NCBI GenBank assembly: GCA_023091735.1
Contig: JALKBU010000935.1
Coordinates: 1 to 20,495, forward strand
Reading direction: 5' to 3'
Source: Trichomonas tenax
Taxonomy: Eukaryota; Parabasalia; Trichomonadida; Trichomonadidae
DNA length: 20,495 nucleotides
The translations under genes and the position numbers were made by a program. Under the pieces are notes generated by a model. The model saw only the letters and a list, made by a program, of their open reading frames with translations, had not been told where the DNA came from and made no database searches. Of the stretch, positions 1 through 8,735 are shown piece after piece. Within the stretch, counting starts at the first letter, position 1. Each line of letters opens with the position of its first letter.

Positions 1-96
1 AGGCATCTGGATGCATCTCTGCTAGATCACCAGGTCATCCTTCACTATGAGGCCACAACTACTCATAATGAAGTCTTCTTTGGCTTCCAACATTGA
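1..96 (+). other. possible 3' tail of a gene entering from the left
   Basis: Frame 1 is open from the first base to a TGA at 94-96, giving 31 residues that end in VFFGFQH. The composition (CTG, GAT, CAC, GCC) is richer in GC than the flanking DNA, which is what coding DNA looks like in this window. No family is recognisable in so short a piece. The opposite strand also has a short open stretch (MLEAKEDF...), so orientation is not certain. The piece GCATC-TG-GATGC at 3-14 is self-complementary. This is an inference from composition only. Confidence 0.2.
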
Positions 97-154
97 GTTC
101 AATCCATTTCAACCTATTGACACTTTTACATTTTTCCCGCCCAAACACGTCACT

Positions 155-204
155 TTCCTTTATTTTGACATTTTGACTTTACATGTCAAAAAAGTTACAT
201 GTCA
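155..204. promoter_or_regulatory. cluster of TGACA/TGTCA motifs including two ACATGTCA copies
   Basis: Two ACATGTCA octamers lie at 181-188 and 197-204, preceded by two TTTTGAC(A) units. Read on the minus strand this gives TGACATGTAA-type sites, like those upstream of the minus-strand genes starting at 11218 and 14517. No intact gene start follows on either side within the window, so any gene it serves is lost or lies off the left edge. Its role as a promoter is inferred from the shared motif only. Confidence 0.3.
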
Positions 205-1238
205 GAAAAGCACGTTGTTCTATTTTGTCCCAGTCCCAAATGTATAATAAAACAAGACTGATTGATCTCGTATAAAAATATAGAACATTTAAAAATATAG
301 GTTTTACGAGCTTCCTTGGTGGCACAGTCCTCTCAGAAACCCTATTAGCGTCCTTTGCAGCGAGAGCAGGACGGAAAACGTAACTTTTTAAAATGCATTA
401 AATTATCTGCCTCGAATGTTGTTTTTCCGGCTGTAAGTGATATACTGATGGTGTTGTGGTATCACTGTCCACAGCGCCATCGCTATATCGCTTACACTCG
501 TAGTGATTTTCGAAATTCCAATTTTGATCTGAGCGATTAAAAACCTCTTATAGCGAATCCATATACTGGATGTGATGATATGACCCTATACTGAATTATA
601 CTTGGAAAATGCTCATCGATCGATTTTTCAATCATTTATATTCTAATATTTATAATAATACTGCTAGCAACTTTCACACCTAACACGGTAGCTACTGACG
701 CGGAATTTTTGCTTCAGACTTATGAAATTCCAATGATTATTTAGAGTCTGATTTATTTGTTCATTACTTAGGCTACATAAACTAATAATCAACAGCTCGT
801 AGATTACTTCTTGATTTTGTTCCTTTAATCAATAATAAATTAAATATGTTATTTATAACAAATTTTCTTTCATATATGAAATACCCTTTAGCTCTTTAGT
901 CGATTGTGTGCCCTTCGAAAGAAAATACTGTTTGGAAGTTTATTGACAATAAAAAATTTGATGTAAATATCAAAGTTTCTGCTTTATTTCAGCTGTGTAT
1001 GTGTGCGTCTGCTTTTTGGCGATGTAATCATGAAAAAATCAAAATTTACACCAAAAAAAGTTCTCCCCCTCAAATATTTTACCTCCAACACTTCCAAGAG
1101 ATTTATTTTGTCTTGGGAAAAAATTCGCATTTTGGCTCTTTTGGGAAACATTAAAATTCACGTTTAACCATTGATGTACTGCCTTTTCTGATTTTTGTTT
1201 TATTACAAAATGTGACAAAAGAATTTTTTGAAAAATTT
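205..1238. other. intergenic stretch with a GC-richer patch
   Basis: About 1 kb without a convincing gene lies before the membrane cyclase gene. A GC-richer patch at about 310-540 is open on the plus strand to a TAA at 538-540, and an overlapping minus-strand frame is also partly open. Neither begins with ATG nor resembles a family I know. ATCGATCGAT at 615-624 is a 10-bp palindrome. A 44-codon ATG frame from 1030 ends just before the next gene and is probably chance. I see no tRNA or other RNA gene here. Confidence 0.35.
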
Positions 1239-4200
1239 ATGGACTCGCATCGCTCTTTAAACACTGCTTCTTCATCACGACACACGCAGCTCCCAGACAT
1301 AAAGAAGAAGGCGATAGCAGTCAACTCATCATACACTAAATTATTCCCTTTTATATCTCGTTTGCAACGAACGACGTTCTCATATCGAATTCTCACATAC
1401 TTTCAGACAGCATTTGTCATCATACAGCATCTTTTGGTGCCGATGTTTACATTGCTTTATCCTGATTCGAAATTAGATTTCTATCTTACCGCAATTTTCA
1501 TGTTTGTTCCAAATCAATATTGTTTTACCTACAAAATCGAGGCTTCTATTGTCATTGCAATCAGCTATTTCGTCGTTCTTTATCTTTCGGTTGTAACGAT
1601 CTCATTTTATGTAAGAAAAACTGTTTCAAAAGTCGCTGTTGCTGTTGTTTCCCTAATGATGCACTTAATTATACCACTTCTTGTATTACCAAATGCTTCT
1701 ATCATTGGAACATCGGTTTCATATCTTTTAGATTCCTACGAGACCGTTAATAACACAATTTTCCTTGTGTTAGCATGTTTTGTTTGGGGTTCGCTTATAA
1801 CAATTACATATTTCAACACTACTTTCTCATCGAGCACTGTTTACTATCATGATTCGATTTCGGCTTATTTTAATGGCACTCCTATATTCTATTCACTGAC
1901 TTTTAACTCGATCTTATTCTTTTTCACCTATATCTCGTTTGATTTCAATCAATATTTTTCTTATTTCGTTGAATCTCTTCAAATTGTGTTGGACATATTC
2001 ATGCTGTATCAAGTTTTCCAATTCCCGTTCTGTTATACGTTTATTAACGCCGAAATGGCCGGAACCATGATTGGCTGCATTTTAGTTTCAATCGGTTACT
2101 TTATTAAAAGTTCGTTCGTTCCGTTACGAGCGATTCTTGGTCTTGCTGGATGGCTGATTGGTTTTAATGTTTTCTTCATGATATTAAAAATGTACGGAAA
2201 GAGAATCTTGAAAAGGACAGAATTTATCAGCAGAAATGAAGCCATTAAGCAACTGAGGGTTGCTGTTGCTTTTTACGACCAAAGTTTCCAAAATGGAAGA
2301 TTAATCGAAATGCTGTGCCAAGCAACGAATGATTTCAGTATCCGTTTAGAAATTGCGAAGTTCACATGTTTCTTCCCAGAATTTCAGCCACAGTTCACAG
2401 CACAATTGGCAATGTTAAGAAATTCGACTGGTTTATCGATCGCTGAATCTTTTCTTTTTTACCAACTTAGAGCAGTTGAAACAGGTCGTCAGCCTCTTTG
2501 TGCTGTTGATGAATTAATGCCATTGAGAGTTGAAACTAAAAGACTTGAAATGTCAATAAGAGCCGCTTGGAAATATATGGAGAACAACTGTTTTATGGCT
2601 CCGAAGGTTGTAGAGCCAATTTGCAGACAAATTAACACTTGCGAACATCATTGGATTGATGCATTGGAGAAATATCCAAGAAATGCCCTTTTAGCCGAAG
2701 AATATGCTCATTTCTTAGTTGAATGTAAATCTGATTTCGAAGGAGCAGCTCAGTGGCATTATTGCGCTCTTCAACTGCAAGATGGAAAAATATTTAGATA
2801 CGATAGTGCTTCTTTGTATTTCTTGCACATGTTCGCTGAATACGCAAACAAAATCCTCGGAAGGCAACAGATTGCAACAATGGTTGATCTCGATGTCAAA
2901 GCAAAGGAAGAAACTCTTGGCCAATTAGTTGAACATCCAAGACTTAGACTCGAATTCCAGCGTGCTTTGTCGAGCCATATTACTATTACTTTGCCAATCA
3001 TGTTATGCATTTCTGTTCTTAAGTTCTTGGCATTTTTCATTCTCTTTGCTTTCATGGGCGGTACATATATCGACACATTTAGCGCAAGTGTTGATAGAAT
3101 GTATTTGATTAAGAATTCAACAGATATTGGTGAATACAGTTCCCTTTCTATGATTGGCTTTGCGTTGAATATTGCTGATATCTTAGGAATGATGCCTTCA
3201 TTGATGGATATGCATAATGTCATTGGAACAGATAGAATCGTTCACGATTATTACATTATCAATCCTGTTCTTGGATATTTGACAGCAGCACATGAATTCA
3301 CTGAAGACGGCCTTGCAACATTGGTCGATGTCTATAATTCCATGACGAACGCAATTGTTGATGGTGATGATTTATCTAATAGCGCCAAAATCATCTTCAC
3401 TCCAAAGTATCCAATTAAATTCTACAACGAAACATATGACCAGCATTCGGGTGGAAATGAAACACTCTCTTATATTTTCTCAAACTACTTCATCAACGCT
3501 CACATCGTTGCTAGTGATGGCGGAATTACAGAACCATTGGCTTTTGATTCTTTCGATCTTGCAGCTTCCATTGCCGATAATCTTCAGAAATTTGCACAGA
3601 GCTTCGTCAAAGAGAAAGATATTAAAATCGGCGATTTCAATACATGGAACTACATTATTGTTTTGATAGTTTATGCAGCGTTCTTTATTTTAGCTGATAT
3701 TGCGCTTTTGCTTGTATACAATGCTAGAATGCAGAAAACTATGATGGCTTGCAAGAATTTCACATCAGAAACTTTTGCGGCTATTTCTTCGAATATTTTC
3801 ATTGTCCAGATTTCCACAGATGCTCCAAACAACACAGCGTCAATTTCTAAGACGACAAGATCCCAATGGAAATCAATCCTATTCTCTATTCTGGAATTCA
3901 TTTTCACTTTACTTCTTTTAGGCGGAATTGTTTCATTTATCACGAACATGGGATCATCTGCTGAGAACTTCACCAAACTTGGTAACACATTGCTGCAATG
4001 TGCAAGAAGGAAATCAAAGACAATCGAATCTTTGTATTCCCTTGTCTGCATTAACATTCTTCAGCTTTTCAGTCCAGAGATTTCTAGACAATACATTAGG
4101 AGAACTCAGAACGCTATGAATAATTTAACCGATGCTCAGCAGCATTGCGCTAAAGGATATTATGGCAAAGGCTCAAAACTCCAAAGAATCACTGAGATAC

Positions 4201-5678
4201 AGCAAGAATCTCCTTGTTCGTTCAGTCTTTCAAACGCTACTTATCACGAAACTGTTTCTTGTCTTTCATTAGATTCTGGCGTTTCTGCCTTTTATAATAT
4301 GATGACTAAGCTTCAATCACAAGCAACATCTGACACATTCTTCTCCAGTGAGGATTTCATTAATATCTTCCACTACGTCAATAGCCACTTCTACAAACAA
4401 ATGGAAGAAGTTGTTGATTTGCTTCTTGAACAAGGCCAATCAGAAAATCACAATGCAAACAGCTTTATTATTGCCATTACTGTTAGCGAATGCCTTATTG
4501 CTTCGGCAGCTTTGTGCATCTCTATTTATAAGTTCATTTTCTTAAGAAGAGTCTACAGAACAATGATTAACTTCATTCTTAGAGCAGTCCCAACTGATGC
4601 TGTTTCGAATGATGATTTGATGATGAACTTATTAAACAGAAAACTTTCCCAAAGAAATGCGAATATGACAGACACAGCAACACTTCTTGCAAACACATCA
4701 TATCCATTGATGTTCACTACAGCTGATGGAAGCATTGTTTCCGTTAATAGTGCATTCCAAGTTGTCTTTAACTATGAAATTTCACACATTGTTGGCCAAA
4801 ACATTTCTATGATCACTGATGTTGACAAACTCCAGAAAGTCTACAACTACGAGCAAACGACAAAGATCACAGGCGGCACTAAAGAATGGACAAATGAAAC
4901 AAGCCAAGCTAATGTTGAACAAGAAACTGATCGAGAAACAATCAAATTCGACAAAATCGTTTCGAAGTGGCGTCGTGAAAACGGTCAAGTTATTGAGTGT
5001 GAAGTTCTTCCTTTGGTCACTGGATCTAAAAAGGATAAACTGTTTGCTTTCATTATCTCTGATTTGTCAACAGTCATTGCTAAGCAGAGGAAGATCAGCA
5101 TTTTACAGAGTGCAAATGATACACTTCAATCTAATCTCAAGCCAGCCCTTCTTGGTGATCAATCAGAAGTCAAAGTCGGCGAGGCAACAATCTGCACAAT
5201 CAGGCTTTTCCACTTCAGCAATTCGCTTGCACCTGCTGCGGTAATGAAGCAGCGTAAATCGATTCTCGCTAAGCTCGAAGAATGTTTGAAGAAGTACGAC
5301 AAGATCCAGCGCTTATTCTTTGCTCAGGGAATGTTCGCAGTAATATCTAATGATCCTAATGCAACAACAGATATGTTCCATTATATTGATGATGTTTTGG
5401 CAAGTTTTGATGATCCAACATTCATCGGTGAGATCACTATTGGTTTGGATACAGGAGGACTTGTTGAAATCGCGGAATCTAAAGGAGAAGTCAAAGAGCT
5501 TGCAGTCATTGGCAACATTTTCTCTAATGCTGCGAGATTGTCGATGCTCGGTGAATCTGGTAGAGCATGCATCACTGAAGCAGTTTACAACCATGTCGCT
5601 AACATCGGCGCTAAATTCGTCGAGAAAAAAGATCCGAATGTTGGCAAGTATTTCTCTGTCGAACCACTAGAATTTTAG
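1239..5678 (+). CDS. multi-pass membrane protein with PAS and degenerate class III cyclase domains
   Basis: This protein of 1479 residues has the layout of the large trichomonad adenylate/guanylate cyclase family. About nine or ten hydrophobic segments lie in residues 40-320. A helical, TPR-like region follows at about 328-575, resembling the TmcB/TmcC type. Further membrane segments fall near 581-610, 804-831, 879-905 and 1075-1103 and bound two loops of about 190 and 170 residues rich in N-x-S/T sites, presumably outside the cell or in a lumen. A PAS domain (about 1150-1275, with MFTTADGSIVSVNSAF) precedes a C-terminal cyclase homology domain (about 1308-1479). In that domain both metal-binding aspartates appear replaced (Arg 1322, Gln 1363), and the VNxAxR motif reads FSNAAR, so catalysis is doubtful. 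The frame is open from 1155, but 1239 is the first ATG. A TAAA signal lies 31 bases past the stop. The family call is firm; activity and ligand are unknown. Confidence 0.9.
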   Translation: MDSHRSLNTASSSRHTQLPDIKKKAIAVNSSYTKLFPFISRLQRTTFSYRILTYFQTAFVIIQHLLVPMFTLLYPDSKLDFYLTAIFMFVPNQYCFTYKIEASIVIAISYFVVLYLSVVTISFYVRKTVSKVAVAVVSLMMHLIIPLLVLPNASIIGTSVSYLLDSYETVNNTIFLVLACFVWGSLITITYFNTTFSSSTVYYHDSISAYFNGTPIFYSLTFNSILFFFTYISFDFNQYFSYFVESLQIVLDIFMLYQVFQFPFCYTFINAEMAGTMIGCILVSIGYFIKSSFVPLRAILGLAGWLIGFNVFFMILKMYGKRILKRTEFISRNEAIKQLRVAVAFYDQSFQNGRLIEMLCQATNDFSIRLEIAKFTCFFPEFQPQFTAQLAMLRNSTGLSIAESFLFYQLRAVETGRQPLCAVDELMPLRVETKRLEMSIRAAWKYMENNCFMAPKVVEPICRQINTCEHHWIDALEKYPRNALLAEEYAHFLVECKSDFEGAAQWHYCALQLQDGKIFRYDSASLYFLHMFAEYANKILGRQQIATMVDLDVKAKEETLGQLVEHPRLRLEFQRALSSHITITLPIMLCISVLKFLAFFILFAFMGGTYIDTFSASVDRMYLIKNSTDIGEYSSLSMIGFALNIADILGMMPSLMDMHNVIGTDRIVHDYYIINPVLGYLTAAHEFTEDGLATLVDVYNSMTNAIVDGDDLSNSAKIIFTPKYPIKFYNETYDQHSGGNETLSYIFSNYFINAHIVASDGGITEPLAFDSFDLAASIADNLQKFAQSFVKEKDIKIGDFNTWNYIIVLIVYAAFFILADIALLLVYNARMQKTMMACKNFTSETFAAISSNIFIVQISTDAPNNTASISKTTRSQWKSILFSILEFIFTLLLLGGIVSFITNMGSSAENFTKLGNTLLQCARRKSKTIESLYSLVCINILQLFSPEISRQYIRRTQNAMNNLTDAQQHCAKGYYGKGSKLQRITEIQQESPCSFSLSNATYHETVSCLSLDSGVSAFYNMMTKLQSQATSDTFFSSEDFINIFHYVNSHFYKQMEEVVDLLLEQGQSENHNANSFIIAITVSECLIASAALCISIYKFIFLRRVYRTMINFILRAVPTDAVSNDDLMMNLLNRKLSQRNANMTDTATLLANTSYPLMFTTADGSIVSVNSAFQVVFNYEISHIVGQNISMITDVDKLQKVYNYEQTTKITGGTKEWTNETSQANVEQETDRETIKFDKIVSKWRRENGQVIECEVLPLVTGSKKDKLFAFIISDLSTVIAKQRKISILQSANDTLQSNLKPALLGDQSEVKVGEATICTIRLFHFSNSLAPAAVMKQRKSILAKLEECLKKYDKIQRLFFAQGMFAVISNDPNATTDMFHYIDDVLASFDDPTFIGEITIGLDTGGLVEIAESKGEVKELAVIGNIFSNAARLSMLGESGRACITEAVYNHVANIGAKFVEKKDPNVGKYFSVEPLEF

Positions 5679-5734
5679 TAATTATACCTTTGTATGAATA
5701 TAGATATATAAATTGTTCTTTCATTACATGACAA

Positions 5735-5760
5735 CATATTTTTGATCGATCAAAAATATG
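5735..5760. repeat. perfect 26-bp palindrome downstream of the cyclase-like gene
   Basis: CATATTTTTGATC is followed at once by its exact reverse complement with no spacer. It begins 56 bases after the stop codon of the upstream gene. In RNA it would fold into a stem of about 11 pairs with a tiny loop; in DNA it could form a cruciform. A role in 3'-end formation is possible but not shown. Confidence 0.85.
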
Positions 5761-6414
5761 CGATAATGTGACTTAATATTTTGAAATTAGTGGTCTTTTG
5801 TGATGGAATATCGGCTGTGAGAGTTATATTTAATTAACTATAATAAATTTACGAAAGAAATTGAATTTTTTGATGTTTTTTTCAGCAAGAGTATTGTGTT
5901 CTGAAAAATTTCTTCTGAGTTAAAGACAACAAGTCATTTGACAATGTGTAAACTATCGTAGGATTTTCGAATATTATGGAATTATGAAATTCCTTTATAA
6001 ATTCGACATTTTTTGAAAGATTTGGAATAAACTTAGTATGGATGTTTAAGAATAGTTGTAATTTTAGATATATTTGATAATTTTGATGCGATCTATTTGG
6101 AATTTTGGATTAAAATGAGAGGAATAAGATAACTATGTTAATTACTATATACAGTGAAACGCGGAGAACGTAGTGCTTGAATTGTAAACTCCAAACATCT
6201 TTTTGGAGGCTCAAAAATAAATGGCAATAACTTTAAACGTATTTACATAATTTTAAATATAGATAATGAAGTGCACTATAAAAAATTAAAAACTGTATTT
6301 TGAATTAACCTTATTTTAAATTTCATCAAAAATCAACACCAAGAACAGCAGCTTAAAAATAAACGTTGTTCAATAAAAAAACAATTCAATGTGTTTTTCT
6401 ATTGAATTTCTTAA

Positions 6415-6433
6415 TTTTTTTTTTTTTTTTTTT
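6415..6433 (+). repeat. 19-base T homopolymer
   Basis: An uninterrupted run of 19 T lies in an intergenic region. It could be a poly(dA:dT) nucleosome-depleting tract, or the poly(A) footprint of an old retroposed copy inserted on the minus strand. No gene copy is recognisable next to it. Its length may vary between strains or assemblies. Confidence 0.8.
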
Positions 6434-7039
6434 GAACTGTTTTCAAACTCACTGTCACTTTTTAAACATTTACGTTTCTCATTTTCATAAAACCATGAAG
6501 CAATTTCTCATTTTGTTCTCGTTCAAAGCATTAACGGTGAGCAAGCCAGCAATTTAGAAGCTTCAGGTTTGCTATTTTTTCCTAATTTTTGCGCGAACGT
6601 GGCATGAAACGATTCAGGACAATTAAGGACCTTGTGCTGATCATTTTTCTCAGCGAATGGATAAATAACCTTAAAATTATGTCATGTAAAAATTTACATA
6701 TATTTTATCTAACAAAAATAATTTAGAAATTGTATGGTAGTTATAAATTATTTTTTATTTTTATTAAAAGATGTCCAGAATCACTCATGAACAAATTAAA
6801 AAATATATTAGATCAAATAAACAAGAAACAGATCCAAAAAAAAACAATTAACGTAGTTCATTTTTCGCCTTAAAAAAAATAACCGGCCTTTTGAATGCTT
6901 TACATTGCAATTTGTCAGTCACTTTTCGTGTAAAATAACTATGCTGTATGAGTTAATGATAAATATAAACACTAGGCATGTCAAGCTAATAGAAAAACAA
7001 ATAAAAAATTTTATAAAAATTCAAATGAATAGGATAGAA

Positions 7040-7500
7040 ATTAATGAATGAAAACATGTTTTCTGGCTGTAAGATGTCTTCTTCAGGCTGCTGGTCCTCA
7101 AACTCCGGTTGCTGAAAGTCGCCATCTCGTTCAAGGCAATATCGCTTTAGACTTGTGTATTTTGATTTTTGTGCAAGATGTTGAATATCGCATGTAATGT
7201 GTGTCGACCGTTTCTACATCGTTATCCAATCTAAAGACTGCTTAAATGTAATGAAATTGTCTTTGATTAATGTAATTCACCTAAATTTGTGAGCATGAGC
7301 GCTCTGTTTGGTGGGGAAGTGAAAGGAGGAACCCAAGGTGCATCGAATCATAGCTTTGCGGTCGCTTCAGCGCCCTTCTTCGATGAGGAAGCTTCTGCGA
7401 TTGACCATGAAATTTTTAAATGGACTGCAAAAAATAACTTTTTTTCTAGGCTAAAAAACTTGAAAATCAAAATTATGATTCAAAAAAGTCATTATTAGAA
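7040..7500. pseudogene. GC-richer relic of a coding sequence, orientation unresolved
   Basis: Two GC-richer islands (7056-7160 and 7290-7430) stand out from AT-rich surroundings. On the plus strand an ATG at 7295 opens 67 codons to a TAG ending at 7498 (start MSALFGGEVKGG, then an acidic stretch), but its GCG-rich codon use differs from the intact genes. On the minus strand the same islands give open pieces such as FDAPWVPPFTSPPNRALM and, further on, LERDGDFQQPEFEDQQPEED, separated by stops and frame changes. I do not recognise a family in either reading. The simplest view is a decayed gene; a small plus-strand gene at 7295-7498 is the alternative. Confidence 0.35.
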
Positions 7501-7768
7501 GTTTTAACTCATAGATATGCTATGCTTTATTGTAATAAATATTAAAATAATAAAAAAGATGTGATTTACTGAGGAATTGAAATGATAAAAAATTTTTTGT
7601 AATTTAGATAGGGCATAGAGGGACCCCATAAGGCTCAGAAGCCTTGCATAGTGATTTAAAGTTTTCAAACTGCATTTTAAGCATTAGATGTCTATTATAT
7701 CTTTATAAAGCGAAGCACTGTAATGTATTCCAAATTATTGATATGTGTGGTGTAAAGTCGTCAAAAGA

Positions 7769-8404
7769 ATGGAAGACGGAATATTCGAGCATGCTCAAGC
7801 GTATCAAAGAAGAATTCTGTCGATGCAGGAGTTCTCGAAGGGCCAGTCGATGGATTACGTGTTATCGTTGAGATTGGCGAAAGGAAGAAAGATTACAAAA
7901 TTCAATCTTTACACGAAAGACGAAGAACACCTTGTTCTATCGGCATCACATAATCCATATGAGAATAAATACATTGTCACAACAAATTCTCGCGAAAATG
8001 ATGAAAAAAGCATTTTCTTTATTGGATATATTCAAAAAATTAACCAAAATACGTATCTAGGGTTTCTCCGTCTCAGCAATGAAGGGGATTTGTTACTTCC
8101 TATCACCAAAATCTGCGTGGAAAAATCGACAAATTCTATTTCATATGCTATTGCCAAACCTGGTGGTCCATCGTATTTCAAAGATGGAACTTGTCCTCAA
8201 GCACTCCAAGAAATTACATTTGAAGTTGATGAAATTGATTCAACAACTGATACCCTTCAATTAGTACTTTCTCATCAAGAAGCAGTTTCACTGGAACTTG
8301 TACAACAACATGATGACGAGTTTGATGTTTATATTACTTATCCTTTATCATTATTCAATGCAATGTCTTTCATCATTGCTTTTATAGACCATGCCTATAT
8401 ATAA
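7769..8404 (+). CDS. tubby-like C-terminal domain protein
   Basis: This 211-residue protein is nearly all one beta-rich domain. Residues 14-100 alternate strand-like segments in the order of the tubby barrel (YVLSLRLAKGRKITKFNLYT, then KYIVTTN, then SIFFIGYIQK and TYLGFLRLS). The end, FDVYITYPLSLFNAMSFIIA (186-204 and on), matches the tubby C-terminus, which has F-x-YPLS-x-x-xAF in other eukaryotes. Tubby domains bind membrane phosphoinositides. The basic patch used for that in animal tubby is not obvious around residues 58-70, so lipid binding is uncertain. The first in-frame ATG is 7769, with an in-frame TGA at 7739-7741. An out-of-frame ATG at 7743 starts a 43-codon frame that ends at 7871 and could reduce translation. 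A second TAA and a TAAA signal follow the stop. The gene converges on the phosphatase gene. Confidence 0.6.
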   Translation: MEDGIFEHAQAYQRRILSMQEFSKGQSMDYVLSLRLAKGRKITKFNLYTKDEEHLVLSASHNPYENKYIVTTNSRENDEKSIFFIGYIQKINQNTYLGFLRLSNEGDLLLPITKICVEKSTNSISYAIAKPGGPSYFKDGTCPQALQEITFEVDEIDSTTDTLQLVLSHQEAVSLELVQQHDDEFDVYITYPLSLFNAMSFIIAFIDHAYI

Positions 8405-8735
8405 TAAACTGTTTGTAGCTAATTTTAACTACTATATAAAATACTTAGCTATTTTTTTAAAAATATACTATAATTCTCAATGAGTATGATATCTCTTTCA
8501 TGAGTTAATTTTATTGTTTCAATATCTAACGACATATACATATATCGAAAATTATTGATGAATAAATATTCAATCAATATTCAATTTCATTACCAATATA
8601 TCTTAACTCACTTTGGAATATATATTTGCAGTTATATGAAAATTTTAGTAAAAATGTTAAATATTTAATTCATAAGTAGTTTAGCCTAAATGCAAGATGA
8701 TACATAGTTTTAAAATAGATAGTATTCATGGTATT
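8405..8735. other. convergent intergenic spacer
   Basis: This 331-base AT-rich spacer lies between the 3' ends of the tubby-like gene (+) and the phosphatase gene (-). It holds TAAA signals for both sides at its edges and repeated AATATTCAAT-like units around 8568-8586. I see no gene. Confidence 0.5.

Larger units (their letters stand above)
5679..7768. other. AT-rich intergenic region
   Basis: About 2 kb lie between the cyclase-like gene and the tubby-like gene. The region holds a perfect 26-bp palindrome, a 19-T tract, an ATGTAAA-aa-TTTACAT inverted repeat (6684-6699) and a GC-richer coding relic near 7040-7500. A small hairpin AGGCT-CAGA-AGCCT lies around 7631-7645. I find no intact gene, tRNA or rRNA. 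Confidence 0.5.

Noticed and set aside
906..1154. 82-codon plus-strand frame before the membrane cyclase gene
   Set aside because: It starts with GTG, has no ATG of its own at the start, is low in complexity and matches nothing.
1212..1238. nine-residue upstream extension of the membrane cyclase protein
   Set aside because: It would need a GTG start; nuclear genes here use ATG, and 1239 is the first in-frame ATG.
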